Numbered from the stretch's first letter, positions 35,677-48,963 are shown. The stretch: 64,000 bases of DNA from Filosporella fistucella (GCA_030077755.1 JAQJZZ010000008.1:1860001-1924000); one strand, 5' to 3'. A program made the numbers and translations. The notes: generated by a model from the sequence alone, not told the origin.

Positions 35677-38531
35677 GGCGTAATTGAGGCTCGATTGGAG
35701 TGCTGATCCGAACCAGGTACCGGAATTCTGTGCTGAGCCGGTGATCAGCTTGGGTATCGGCGGTTGGCTCCGCTGTTTTGGGGGTGTATGGCAGAGCTGC
35801 AGCTAGGAGGATATGGATGTATCTTGGGCTCTCTTCCCTGTCCTCGGAGAAGGGCGATAACCAGTGTCTTTGCTGCAGAAAGGTGAGATTGGCACGACGG
35901 GGTTAGTGCCCGCTGTGTTGAGCGCCAAAGTAGGAAATTTTTGTGAGGCAGAGAAGAAATCTGAAGGATTGATAGAGCTGTGAGTGGCTCAAATGATGGA
36001 ATGGAAGAGCCGGGAGTTGTGCCTATCGTGACTCCCCACTCTCATTGACAGAGACCTAGACCCTTGAGGACTAACAGGCTTATCTGAGAGTCAAGTCTTG
36101 TCGTGTGTGCTGCAGGTGGGATTGTGGGAAGCGCAGCCAGCAATGGTGGGAAGTGGATGGGGAAGTCAGTGGTGTTGATTGTGGTGGTCCGTTTTTTTTT
36201 TGGCCTGCTTTGATAGCAGATAAGAAGATGGGATGGAGATAAGGACAGCCACAATCCGAAAGTTCTATATATATTCTGGTCGCCGGAGATCCTGATATTG
36301 GCACGCTCAGTGACTGTCACTACTGCAAGACCCGGCGAGTGATTGTAAGAGAATGAGATGATGTATGTTTTTCGGCGTCATTGAAGCTGAGACGGATGAC
36401 GGATGACGGATGACGGATGGAGAGCGCACTCGGGAAGATGTAAACGTGGGAACCGGGGATCGTTCTGTATATCTAATTGCCGAAACCGTTGCAGCTTGGA
36501 AGAAAGAAGCGAAACTGGAGCTTCTCGCAAGTGAGACTATGAGGAGGATGTCAGGTAGGAATCGGACGTTGTCGATTTGCGTGGGACAGACAGACGAATT
36601 GGACGGAACTGGTGTGCTTTTTCCTGTAGATAAGGAAGTGCATGTTTGTTACGATATGATATATCTCTATCAAATGCATAGACTAAATCTGTACCTTAAC
36701 CTTACCGCACATCTACCGGTGGCACCGCATGTGCTCGTCTCGCTCTTCCAGACTCCGCTTCCTTCCCTTTGCCTGCCTTACTCGTGATGTTGGCCTGGGC
36801 AGACAGTGATAGACGTTTTATGACAGCAGCAAACGCTCGAAGCAGCAATTTGGTACGTAATAAAGCTCCAGGTCCACAGCTCACTGGTCCCTGGTGTAAC
36901 TCCAGCAGACTCTATTTTGCATGCCAACAACTTCTCACCACTCACAATGCAATTCCTTATCGCAAACATGTATTCCTCCGTACAGCAACATGCTGCAAAG
37001 CAGTATAAAACATCCGATGGTCGTCGAGCTTAATCTAGCTCGGCCCTCCAAGATTATCGTGATGAGATCGTTAAAGCGATCAACCCCACAACTGCTACGT
37101 ATGTGGTACGTTCGGATTTGCTAATAATTGGAATATCGAGCCTGCAATTGGCTACGGTTGAATGAGGCTGGGGGCATGTCTTCTCGGGCGTGTGCTGCTT
37201 GCATACGGTGGGTAAGGGTCCATGGTGGGTATTAGGTAAATTTAGAGATTGGAACAAATCTGTCACGAAATTATTTGTGTCACTGCCATGAGCCCACCGG
37301 ACTACGCTCCCGCCAGGCGGTGAGAGGTGGACGTCCTCTACGGACTGGGAAGAGTCGATGATGGGTAAGACATCACACGTGAAATTGTCGTAAGAATAGA
37401 GTTGTGGGTTCCATTGAGTTGGAGGCGTGAGGATTTGTTTGCATCGTGAGTTTTAGGTTCTGCTACCAGTGGAACGTGTGGTAGCTGCATAAGAGCAGAT
37501 ACTGGGGATTCCAGTGGATTTGGAACCGTGGCACGTGTAAGATATTGCATGCGGTCAACAGGTAATTTGATGAAGCGCTCATCAAAGTACTACAAGAAGT
37601 TGCAAGCAGGTAGAATTTTAAGAAAGACGTGTAAGATGTTAGCTTTTGTAGTCAGAAATTAAATTCTTAGGTTCAAGATCGTGTGGAAGTGGCAAAGAGA
37701 CCGAAACTGGAGGGAGGAAGTGACACGTGCGAGTGGGCACATGTGATTATTAAAAAGAGGTTGCGAACAGGTATGTAACGCTACTTTTTGCCAATGTTAG
37801 AAGTAGATTGTGTTTATTCATTCATAGAATATCTGGAAAAAAATCTTGTGGGCAAGATTATATTGGCACTTGAAAGCCACCTCCAAACTTACAAGTGATT
37901 GGGCGAACGAGATACCGAAGAAACCGGATTCGGATGAGATTGATGATGTCTTGGAAGACAATTGTTTACATTGTAAGGGAAACCTCATGGCTTAATTTCT
38001 TCTTGACGGTGATTGCTCAGCCGTGGATACACACTGCAAACTTCGAAAAAGTTGCCTCAGAGGGCAAGTCATTTCGATTTCGACACGTGACTAGAACTTG
38101 GCGTGCTTTGCTCGATGCAAACCTACATTATATTATTATTCGAGAGGCATAAAGTGGGAAAAGTGCCAGCTCATGTCCTTGTCGAACATTAGTCCTTGCT
38201 AAATGTCTGTTATTGAGTGCAGAACAATAAGTCGGAAATTAGAGCAATACACTTGTCTCTGGTCTTGGCAGATAACGAAAGAAGGAAATAGTTGTTTAAC
38301 ATAATTGGTCTTTAATCATTACTCGTTGTCCAAGAAACCCATTATGACGAAGCGAGTCAATGCCTCGGGGACATGCAATCTATCTTCGCTGGGAGGCTCC
38401 ACTGATCAAATGTCCAGAACCCGAAAATCCCACACATGTTGCACACCGCTCCGCGGTCAGCCTCAGTCACAAATGAGTAATATGTACAACATGGGACAAG
38501 GCACTGACTTATGTTGGATAGACCGCCTGTG
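35677..38531. other. Intergenic region between the regulator and the GNAT-amidase gene
   Basis: The first part is the promoter and leader of the transcription factor. A GATGACG heptamer array is at 36391-36420. Coding-like spliced fragments occur at 37671-37900 but do not make a gene. Nothing else is supportable. Confidence 0.45.
36391..36420. repeat. GACGGAT heptamer repeat
   Basis: Four tandem GACGGAT units, the last followed by GG. Confidence 0.8.
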
Positions 38532-40797
38532 TTAATTATCTTGCCCTATGTCACGTAAAGCATCTTCCCAGCCAGCTACCACAGACAGGAGTTCTGCATC
38601 CAGCCCAGCTCCGGTTAGAACAGTCACTCCAAATGGCAATTTGATTTTCTTGCCTTCATGATCCATTTCCGTTTCGTATGTTCCACAAGGAATAGCTATA
38701 CCAGCAAGATCGAGGACATTTGCAAAGTGGGCAAATGCTCCCAGCTTGCTGTTGATGCCTATTGGGTCGTTCTCAACTTCTGCAATTGTTGGGTGAAAAG
38801 GAGTGGTCGGTACAACGATGACTGTCAATTCATTGACACCATCATTGGGATTCTCTTTGAAGGTCAATATGTCTTCGACTGCTCGCTTGTATGCAGCTTG
38901 TTTATGCAGGTCTTTGAACACATCGACTGCGGTGTTTTTCCTAGAGATTATGCTCTCAAATACTGCTCTGGTGACAGGATGCAATAATGACTTGTTATTC
39001 TCGAGCCAACCTTCCGGGAGAATTGTCAGTCTTTCTGTGACAAGTGAGCTATTGTAAAGAAGGTCATTTGCAGCACTAAATGGGTTCCAGTCTAGGTCCA
39101 CGAATACTCCCCCGTTGGTTGAAATGACTCTAATGACTTCAGAGAATTGTCGCCTGTATTTAGGGCTGCAGAGCATAAGAGTACTAGATGGTGGAATGCC
39201 AAATCGGATTCGAAACTTATTTGAAGTCCAGGGCTTTTGAATTATTGGCAATTTTGCAAAGACATCAGCTTTGTCGAATCCTTTGCAAACTCCCCAAACT
39301 CTTTCAGCATCTTCAATAGTAGAAGCAAGGAAAGAAACACAATCTTGATGTAGACAAGCCGGAGACACCCCTCTCGTACTAACAGTGCCTTTGGTAGGTT
39401 TAAAGCCAACGACTCCGTTGAATAGTGCCGGGACGCGAATTGATCCTGCAGTGTCACTGCCCAGAGAGAATGATACCAAGTCTTCACTGACTGAGACAGC
39501 ACTGCCACTGCTGCTCCCGCCCACAGCATAAAGACTGCTAAACGTGGAGTGTAAAGTCCCATAGGGACTTCGACAGCCTGTCATCCCAGTTGCCAGCTGT
39601 TCCATGTTTGTCTTTCCAATGAAAAGAGCTCCAGCATCAATGCAGCGTTCATAGATAGGAGCTGAAGAGGTTGGTGTAAACGCCAGAGCCGGGCAACCAG
39701 TGGTCGTTGGAATCCCCGCGATGTCAATGCTGTCTTTGACGCTGAAAGGGACTCCCCAAAGAGGTGGCCGCTTGTCGGGATTTGGCCAACGTATAGAAAT
39801 CTCGCTGGCTTTTCTCATGACTTCTCCAAGCGGCTCCAAATGAATCCATAGAGAGGGTTGGACCTTTTTGCAGGCGTCAATTCTGTCATGAATCGCTTGA
39901 ACAACGATCTGCGGCTTGATACCAGCTTCATAGTCCATATGCAAGCTTGATATACTCAAAGTAGAATCCCAGGAATCCATGCCCGATGCAAATTCATTGT
40001 CCCACGTGCGCAACATGCCTACTTCTTCATATATGTTTGGTCCACCATCGAGCCCACTTCCTGGAAGTGTCATCGACAACCCATCGAGTGCAACAAACCC
40101 TAGGCGTCTGTACAAAAGTGCTGCTGCAATTGTACTTTCAAGATAGACTGGCATTCGATCTTTCTTGGCCTTGGAAAGCCCCCATTGGGTCAATAAAGTC
40201 CCTGCTCCCCGACCCTGAAAATCTGGAAGCGTCCCGACAAATGTCAAGCCTACGAGGATCTGTAAGCTAGGTTTGATCACGGATAGAGAGTGGAGTATAA
40301 TATCAGGAAAACACCCTCGAGGATTGGATTGCTGGACAGCCGTATCTGCGAGCAAGGAAATCGGGACACTATCCGCAGGGAACGACAATGAGACACATTA
40401 TCTTACGATAGCATGGTTGGTCCCCAACGACCCTACGTTTAGCAGCTTCTGCTTTTTCGTGATATTGATCCAGGTACTCCTGCCGACAGTCCTTGTGCCA
40501 TGTGACGCCAGGATGAACTGGAATGCCCTGTGGTCCGCTTGGGAGATCCCACTTTGCGAAAGAGATTATTTGATGGCTGGCATCAGTATCTTTTACCACC
40601 AAAATGGCTTTCCCAGAAGTTCGTGGGTTCTGAATAGATGCCATCATCTCTCGACTGAGAAATGACCGCAGTGCACTGAGACTTTCTGGCGTCGGGAATT
40701 GTGCATGAAGTAAGACATTTGAATCGAAAGCGGCGAGATGAATCGTAGCGATATCGTCAACATCTGCAGCTGTGGCAGGCAGTAGTTGGAGAACCAT
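38532..40797 (-). CDS. Fusion of GNAT acetyltransferase and allophanate-hydrolase-type amidase
   Basis: Two exons, 40797-40407 and 40249-38532, encode about 702 residues. The 157-bp intron (GTAAGA to GTAG) joins the frames and reunites a GNAT fold: the N-terminal strand-helix part (MVLQLLPATAADVDDIATIH) is in exon 1, and the acetyl-CoA loop DFQGRGAGTLL (about residues 140-150) followed by YRRLGF is in exon 2. From about residue 245 to the end runs an amidase-signature domain. It has the catalytic Lys in VPFSVKDSID (K302), the GGSSSGS loop (about 374-380) and the nucleophile in GSDTAGSIRVP (S400). The tail (LTVIVVPTTPFHPTIAEVE, LPFGVTVLTGAG) is closest to the amidase half of allophanate hydrolases. 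Those hydrolyse allophanate in urea breakdown. No urea carboxylase or typical C-terminal domain is present, so the substrate is unknown. No targeting signal is seen, so it is probably cytosolic. Confidence 0.82.
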
Positions 40798-43700
40798 TTT
40801 AGATCTGTTTGGGGCGTCTGATAAATGTTTGCCGTGAGATAGGCAAGCATTGACAGTCTACACTGGGTGCAAATCTGAGAGTCACCACACAGCATCAAAG
40901 TACAGCAGTTTAGAGCATCTGCCATCAACTGGCGTGCATTTGAGGCTACTAACTAATCTTGAGACCGTAGAAATTATGCGACGAAATTTGTGGACACGAA
41001 AATTGAAATCCGAATGTTGCTGAAGAAATTTACGTTGACGATTGTTCGATTGGTTGGAAACGTGTGAAGTTAGGTATGTTGTTGCAGTGGCCAAGTTCGG
41101 CTGCAGAGCGTTCGGGGCTTTGTTTGAATGGCCGCTTTTGCTTTTGGCTCGATGGAAGACCAACCTGGAAGGTAATTTGCAGTCATTAACCCTATTTTCG
41201 CCTCGGCGCTGACCAGGCGTTTCATCTACACCAACCGTATTAATTATCACCATTTACCTGCCTCGCATTCTGCCCTCACATCCTGCATCACACACCTGCA
41301 AACCATCGATAATGCTCCCCTAAACTTTCAGTGACTAGAATTCGATGGAACGGAAGGCCCTCCCTGATATCAAACTCATGTGTTTGGCATGCGAAGTGGC
41401 TTGTATGGCAACCTCTCACTGCCAGCACCACCACATTAATGAAATGTGAGAATCAATAGTAGGTTCTGACATTCAGTGGGATATTGACCTTACTTTACTA
41501 GAGCCTCTATACTCGCGCCAGGCGGCGTGACACTAACACAGTTGCTTTTTTTGATTAATTATGTAGAACTCAAGTCATGATAAGGACAAATGTAGCCGGT
41601 GATAGATGAGATGGAATCAGCACTTTCACTGCCAACTCCGGGAATGTAGAGGCTATAAACCTTTATTTCGTCGTCCGAATTTTCTTTTAGTATTTCTTCT
41701 TCGCCAGGCGAGATGGCAGGTTATACTGGTGAGGCTTCCAACCACTTTGGTCCACCATGTTCGTTCCATAACCTGGGTAGCATATAAACTAGGAGAATTC
41801 AACCATGCCACCACTTTGGTCGAACAGTCATTGAATCAAAATGGTATGGTTGATCCATTCCGGATCCCTTGATCGAGCAACCGTGGTTCTATACTAGTCA
41901 GTTGAGAGTGCTAGATTACCAAAATTCTCCCAGTTGATACGGTGGCAGGATTCTCCTGTCAAATGCTTCGGAATTTGTTGCTGCGGAGAATATCGACAAA
42001 TCCTTGGTTTAGTCATATTACGGCTAACAAAATTTCCTTACGCTTAACAGAAATTTCTGCAGTTATACTGATTGGTATTGCAGAGGTCCGCCGTCAGAAA
42101 GATGGCATCCCTCTCCCTCCGGCGTACACGTGTCATATGTATTTTGCCGTCCTTTGAAATACAAGCTCAACCACGATCCAAACGTCTATATCCTGGAAAA
42201 GCATGTTACTATCTATTCTGCTGAGCTGTAGGGAGACACTATCAGGTCGTCAAATGAGAGGAAGGATCAAGATCACGAAGACCAGATATCAATCGCAAAG
42301 TCAAAGTCATCGTTGCTGATCGTCTTAGCCGATGCGAGGATTTTGTGTTCGAATACTGGCGATTATAACCATGGCCGTGTCTTTCTAGTTGATCTTGACC
42401 GCGGTTGTGATATTTTCTCAAGCACAAACCAAAGCCAGGTGGGTGGCTCAATGTAGTAGCACAACCTTCGACTGGAATTGCAATCCCCACTTGCCTCGTT
42501 TTCGTGGGTGTTGCTGGAGCAAGTATGGCATTGGGGAGGAATGTGTTGATTCTGTCCTCCACATTCACATCGTCTAAGGTCTAAGGTATTTAACCTTTGC
42601 AAATGGTGTAGCTTCAGATATTAACGAATATGTAGTCCCAAAAGAGCAACGATGCTGTGACGGCTGTCTTTGCGTTTATGAGTACCATCGCTTTCAGTTC
42701 TTCGATGCCAGCCTGTTTCCCCTTGATGTATAGATCAATATTTCAAAATAGTCTATGGTGAGTCTATCAGAACCTCCCCTCGTCACCTCGATTTTCTCTA
42801 GCGAGCGCCGAAGTGGTCTTATGAGGTCATAAGAAAGGTATTGTCAATGACTCCATCGACTTTGATCTTATTTACCGAATTGTAAATTATCCTGTATAAA
42901 ACCCTTTCTTCGCATCGCCTCCGGGACGTCAAGGGAGTGCAATCATCTTCTGAGCAGTTCCACTCTCCTCCTCACCCAGTTACACTTCTTTGATGCTCGA
43001 GAAATTTCAATGCTAATTCTTACGGTGGAAGTTTAGGCTCGTACAGGCACCTCTCGAACTTTCAACATTCATGATCCCTACCATTGCGTGATCATTCTAA
43101 AGTATGCATACTTTGCCCGATGCGGAAGATTGAGAAGAACATGGTACATTAACAATGCGTATTTCTTTGAAGTTACATCACCTTTCGTAACGATCACATG
43201 GTTTTGGTGTGGACGTGCAAGTTGATCATAACCACTGTCGTCGAAACAGACAAATTTTGCAGCTCGGCATGTAATATTAACATTCAAACCAGCTATACAA
43301 TGCATCCAGCATGCAATTATCAGCGCTAAAGCCCACCGTCGGTTCTCATGATACATTCCCCATTCCCGAGCGCCAATACACATTTATAGTGTCGGACACC
43401 TGCATGCCTGCCAACGGACTAGCACATGTCGAATATTTTCCGACTCGGCAAACAAACTCTTCTTATAGATAGCGATACTGGATTCCCAGGCTTATGGGAA
43501 TGGATTCATGCTGGTATCCGCCAGGCCCTGCCTCTAGTGTTGTATTCTCTCATCTCAGTGTGATATGTAGAATAGCAAACCCTCTCTCTTGTTCTTGTTG
43601 GCGGTAGCGATACTCCTGTCGATAAATATACCAATACCGATGTTATACGGAAAATATCACAAGTCCCTCTGGTGCTCGTAACTGCATGCATCCGTGAATT

Positions 43701-44401
43701 GGAGCCGACTTTGCACCGTACCAGGAAGGTGCGGATCACATTTGCCAGTAATGTATATTTTTTTGTATCACTGGCTTCTTTCCCTTGAATTTGTTGGCGT
43801 TAAGGTGCCACGTTTTCTGACCAGTTTTGTGTCTCTGTACCAGTACACAGGGCGTTAAAAAAAAGCGTTTGGGATGACAAACGTTGATATGCCAAGTGCC
43901 AACAGCGTGGCATTGATCACTTACCAATCTCAAGCAAAAGATGGTGAGGCGACACATTGAGCAATTTCCTTGAGTTGCACAGCTCGACAAATCTCATCAG
44001 CTTTTGTGCCTTGAAATTTTCAATAATCCATATCGTTCATCTGCCTCAAATCCCTTCATTTTTGAATCTAATATCTGTCAATCATTTATTTACCTTTGGA
44101 GATTCTTGCTCGATTGAAGCACATACCTATGTTGCACGTTATTCGATACTAAATACTGCCGGCTGACGTGCTGTAAATACCTGCAGATACAAGCTTGGAG
44201 TAATTCTTTTCGTCCCATGCTATTGCATTGCCCCCTTAGTTCACGAGGCTGACCTTTAGTGTCAACAACCTATCGCGCCCGCTTTGAACCTCAGCTTGAA
44301 AATTTTGTACCAGATCTTCTGGTATGGAATATCATATTGCGGACAGCCCCGCAATTCCTTCACATCTGCAATTCATAACAGCCAGGGATATACTCTCCAA
44401 G
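40798..44401. other. Intergenic, upstream of tyrosinase
   Basis: This separates the divergent GNAT-amidase and tyrosinase genes. Besides the weak small-secreted-protein candidate at 43078-43383 I see only short open frames. The stretch 41600-42750 gives protein-like pieces in changing frames with many stops and may be an old decayed gene, but I cannot reconstruct or name it. Confidence 0.45.
43078..43383 (-). CDS. Possible small secreted protein
   Basis: An intronless ATG frame encodes 101 residues. A second Met at codon 10 would give a better signal peptide: a charged start (MYHENRR), a hydrophobic core (WALALIIACWMHCIAG) and then the mature chain. The remaining 60 or so residues contain few cysteines and no known domain. 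Small secreted proteins of this size are common in fungi as effectors or wall proteins, but an open frame of this length can arise by chance. Confidence 0.2.
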   Translation of the reverse strand: MCIGAREWGMYHENRRWALALIIACWMHCIAGLNVNITCRAAKFVCFDDSGYDQLARPHQNHVIVTKGDVTSKKYALLMYHVLLNLPHRAKYAYFRMITQW

Positions 44402-46532
44402 ATGTTGGGAATTCTCACCATCGTGTGGGCCGTCCTCTCCACAGTGTGGTGTGTAAATGCTGCCCCTTCAAATCACACACATTATCGAAGTAGGTACTAT
44501 GCTATCAAGGGCGTTCATACATCGATCGGAAGACGTCAAACAGGGGCAACAGCATATCCAAGACCCGCACGACGTAATATTCTCGATCTTCAACAGGATA
44601 TGCCGTCATGGTAAGCTTGTTTCTAGCCCTACCCCGTTTGCTAGCACTTCCAAGACATTAAATTGAATCACCAGCATCCTCTCTGATGCTCCAGAGGTGA
44701 TGTTTCTCGAAACTGTGCTCCCATGGCATCATCCAAAGAATCCTACTGATATGTTCAAATCGACAGGTCACTCTATATTCAAGCTCTCACACAGATGCAG
44801 GATGATCCAGAGGGTTACTTTCTCTCCTTCTATCAGCTTGCAGGCATTCATGGGAGTAAGATATTCCTGCATCTTTGATAGTTGGGTGGCATCTTGTATA
44901 CTGACTCACGCGCCAGGACCCTATGTTGCGTGGAATGATGCCGAGCAAGCCCCAAACGCTCCGTTGACGGGTTATTGTACTCATAGCTCAGTTCTTTTCC
45001 TCTCCTGGCATAGACCTTACCTTGCCCTGTTCGAGCAAGTTTTGGCTTCAATTGCCCAGGATCTTGTCAATACGTATCCAGCAGCATCTCGCCAAGTATA
45101 TCAAAATGCTGCAAATCGCCTCCGTATACCATACTGGGACTGGGCAGCGATCAATTCAATGCCCGACGTCCTTAAGCAGCCCACAATCACTATCACCACG
45201 GGCGCAAGCATGCAAAGTGTTCGCAACCCGCTCTACCGATACAAATTCCAAAACTTCCCTATGGATCCTAATTTGTTTCCGTCATTTGAAGGAATTTCCA
45301 AATGCCCGCAAACAACCCGGGCACCCGCTAAGCTCTGCGATTCCGACCAACCAGACCTAGTGAATTATTATCTGTCAGTCATGCAGATCACTCGAGATAC
45401 ATGGTATTCTTTGGTCAAACCGCAAACATACAATATCTTTGGCACTACTGCCACAGCAGGAAGCTCAATCGAGGGAGTACATAACAATGTTCATGGGGCG
45501 TGCGGTGGAGGCAATGGACATATGACCTTTCTAGGGTATTCTGCATTTGATCCAATCTTGTAAGTTGACATATGAAAGCCAAGAAAAGTAGTATACTGAT
45601 TCATATCAAGCTGGCTTCATCACACAAATGTTGACCGTCTTGCCGCCATATGGCAAGCAATTAATCCAGACTCGTACATCACACCGGCTCTCGATGCGAG
45701 TGGTACCTTTGCAATTCCACCCAATACTCTCGAAGACATGAATACCCCACTTCGGCCATTTGCTGTCACAGGTGACAATGATGACCCATTTACGTCCACG
45801 GCTACTGATGACTCTTATAGGTAATGGTGCATGGTACACTTCGGCCTCCTCCCGATCAACTAGTACCTTCGGATACACTTATCCTGAGATTCAAGACTGG
45901 AATCAAACACCCCAGCAACTGAAAGCCAATGTCACTGCCGCAATTTACAAACTTTACAACCCGGCTGGCCAGTTTACCAAGCGGAGAACCCTGATACCTG
46001 GCCAAACGACGAGGGAGTGGTTTGTCGGACTAAAAGTATCAAAAGGTGACCTGCATGGGGAACGCTTTATTATTCGTATCTTCCTTGGCCACGTCCCAAA
46101 AGATCCACATGATTGGCAAACCAATGCCATCGGATCATTTGCTGTCTTTCCACCACAAGCGTCTAGTGCTGGACAAACCTCTGATATCATTGCAAATTAC
46201 GAAGTTAGTTTGGTTGAAGCATTGTCAGAGAAGGGGCATAATCTAGAGGACGTGAATTCCGTGTCAACCGTCCTGAAAAAGGATTTGCGATGGAGAGTGC
46301 AAATGGTGGGTTGTATCTGCTGATATTTAGATAATTCAGGCTAATAAAGAGGTAGTTTGATGGCACAATTGTATCTATTAAGCAAATTCCTAGCTTGGTA
46401 GTCAGTGTCCAGGACGAGATCGTCACTATTGCTAACGATGACACGCAACTACCAACATATGGGGAGAAGACTCTACATCCTAATATCACAAGGACGAAAG
46501 CTGGTGGATATGATGGGAAGGCATCAGTCTGA
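44402..46532 (+). CDS. Secreted tyrosinase (type-3 copper enzyme) with C-terminal domain
   Basis: Six exons (44402-44610, 44767-44855, 44917-45559, 45611-45771, 45821-46305, 46356-46532) give 587 residues with all joins in frame. A signal peptide is clear (MLGILTIVWAVLSTVWCVNA). CuA ligands are H98 (IHGRPY), H122 in GYCTHSSVLFL (C120 is the likely thioether cysteine bound to H122) and H131 (SWHRPYL). CuB ligands are H288 and H292 (EGVHNNVHGA) and the HH of FWLHHTNVDR (317-318). The core ends with the tyrosine motif FGYTYPE, followed by a C-terminal domain of about 190 residues that in this family shields the active site until it is cleaved. Tyrosinases oxidise monophenols and diphenols to quinones, for melanin-type pigment or phenolic detoxification. 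The signal peptide suggests the secretory route. The 89-nt exon 2 and the last exon are essential but easy to miss. Confidence 0.92.
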
Positions 46533-47256
46533 GAGTCTTTTGCCACTTGAAATATTTCAGTTGCAAGATCCTTGGCAATGATGGGAAGGGCAGTGCTGAT
46601 ACAACACCCGGGTCTAAATAATCAGGACGAGTTTAGATAGGGAAGATACTAATGTATTTGGCATAAAAGATCGCCTTACGGGCGCTTCTATATTTTGTTC
46701 GTCTATCTTTGCCAAAATTTTCTATCGTCTGTGATCTACATACATACTTACACCCGCCTGATCAGGGGTATCCTCTGATCTTATGTCTTCCAAGGATCGT
46801 CGTTGTCGACTGTAGACTTGCCCCTGATATAAGCGAAGAAGTGGAGAGACCAGAACCTCTTCCGAGAATCGGGTGCAGTTGGGTGAAAAGGGTAACTTTT
46901 CAATATGCAAAACTGGCCAATTCATACAGTAAGATAGGAGAATAGCAGAGTCTTGATTATAACGTGTATTCCAAGGAATGCAAGAGGGAGGATGTTCGCA
47001 TCATTGTCTTGGTTTTTTATCTAGCTTGGCGGGGCTCGTCACTTCTCGTCTCCATCGGAATGACGTTCGCAATAATTCACTGGCATTGGTACGCTTCACC
47101 CTTATCATCGGACTGTGGATGTAAGTAAGCACAAAGAGTGGATACAGTAATATTTTCGAACACTCAGATTACCTCAATATATAACTATGCCGTCATGTTG
47201 TCGTCAAATTCCAGTAAAGCAAGCTGTCTGCCATTTTCCGGGTACATTTTTCCACG
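46533..47256. other. Intergenic, tyrosinase to secreted amidase
   Basis: This is the terminator side of the tyrosinase gene and the promoter of the amidase gene. No ORF or repeat worth naming is seen. Confidence 0.5.
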
Positions 47257-48963
47257 ATGAAGAGCTGCGTGCCAGTACTCACAGCCATTGCGCTCCATGC
47301 ATCTACTGCCAACGCCTCAACTTTCAATTCCGAACCTTTCGATAGCCGTGAAGCTACTATAGAAGGCATACACAATGCTCTATTCTCCGGAATATCCACC
47401 TGTCGCGATGTGGTATCATCATTCATAGTCAGAATCGAAGCCTTCAACCCCACCATCAACGCAATAATCTCACTCAATCCCAATGCCTTGGACCTCGCGG
47501 ATTCACTGGACACCCAAATTAGATCTAGAAATGCTACAGGAGCACTTTTCTGTGTGCCAATATTGTTGAAAGACAATTATGATACCAGTGACATGAATAC
47601 AACGGGTGGTTGTTTGGCCTTATCTGGGAATCAGCCGATAAATGATGCAGCTACGGTGAAGGCATTCAAGAGCGCAGGGGCAATCATACTAGGCAAGACA
47701 AATCTGCACGAACTTGCTCTGGAAGGGATCTCAGTCAGTAGCCTGGGCGGGCAGACTATCAACCCATACGATCAGACTAGGACTCCAGGGGGCAGCAGTG
47801 GAGGAACAGGAGCTGCTATCGGAGCCAGTTTTGCAGTGTTTGGAACTGGTATGACAAGCTACTTCAATTTCCGCATATTCTTTTTCTAATATGATTATGC
47901 AGGAACCGACACAGTCAACTCGCTGCGAAGTCCAGCAAGTGCTAATTCGCTGTTCAGTTGTCGTCCTACTCGTGGCTTGATTTCAAGAGCTGGTGTGATG
48001 CCCATTTCGTTCACACAAGATACTGTCGGCCCTATTGCAAGGAACATGAAAGATTTAGCAGTCGCATTGACCGTCATGGCAAGTGTTGGCTACGATTCGA
48101 AGGATAACATGACGGCTCTGATACCTTCATCGTCTGTAGGATTAGACTATTCTCAGGATATATTTGGAGGTAGTCTCCAAGGATTGAGATTAGGATTGCT
48201 CGAAGGATTCTTCAATCGCACAGCGAGCAATGAGACTAACCCAGTCAACGAAGTTATGCGTCAAATGGTATATTTTCTTGAAACTGTTGGCGCTACAGTC
48301 GTGTCTATTAACGACACTCTGTACAATGCCACGGCCATTGCATCTATGGATGTGCAAACCTCGGAGTACCGCCAGTTGATGGATGAGTATTTGGAGATGC
48401 CATCTTTGGCTGGCACTCGACCCGCCACGCTAAATGAATTGTACCGCAGCGGCGAATTCGTTGTCCTCCCATCCCAGTACAACTATGTCAACACAGCATT
48501 GAGATCGTCGACAAGTAATTCATCATACGCGGTGTCCAAGCTTGGTATACAAAACCTGACAACTGCCTTGAAAACTACCTTTTCAGCCAATAAGTTAGAT
48601 GCAATCATTTACCCGGAGCAAAAGAACCTGGTGGTCAAGATAGGATCGCCATCGCAATCAGGTCGCAATGGAATACTTGCTGCTCTCACCGGCTATCCAG
48701 TCCTAACTATTCCTGCAGGCTTTTCTCTTCCAACTGCAGATGCTCTCATCGGGGTTCCTATAGGAATGGAAATCTTGGGATTGCCGTGGTCGGAGAGCAA
48801 GCTGCTGAATATTGCGTCGCATATTTCAGACCTTACACACGTGAGACGCATGCCAGCATTTGCCAATCAGTCCGTCGAAGTCGTGACTGAGTACGAATCG
48901 GTGCCAGATATAATCCCAATTTCTAATAACATTCCAGCTGCTTATCCGGTCGGCATCCTATAG
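47257..48963 (+). CDS. Secreted amidase-signature hydrolase
   Basis: Two exons, 47257-47848 and 47903-48963, encode 550 residues. The 54-bp intron (GTATGA to GCAG) splits the amidase signature but joins exactly (FGTG then TDTVNSLRSPA). The N-terminus is a signal peptide (MKSCVPVLTAIALHASTANA). Catalytic residues follow the Ser-cisSer-Lys plan: K105 (ILLKDNYDT), the TPGGSSGGTGAA loop (S180/S181) and S204 in GTDTVNSLR. Many N-glycosylation-like Asn-x-Ser/Thr sites occur in the second half. The family cleaves carboxamide bonds. Substrate specificity cannot be inferred, although fungal members with signal peptides act extracellularly. It is the second amidase-signature protein within 10 kb but is not close to the GNAT-fused one in sequence. 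Confidence 0.9.

Noticed and set aside
36410..36787. 125-codon open frame after the heptamer repeat
   Set aside because: It begins inside the repeat, with no domain and no expected coding composition.
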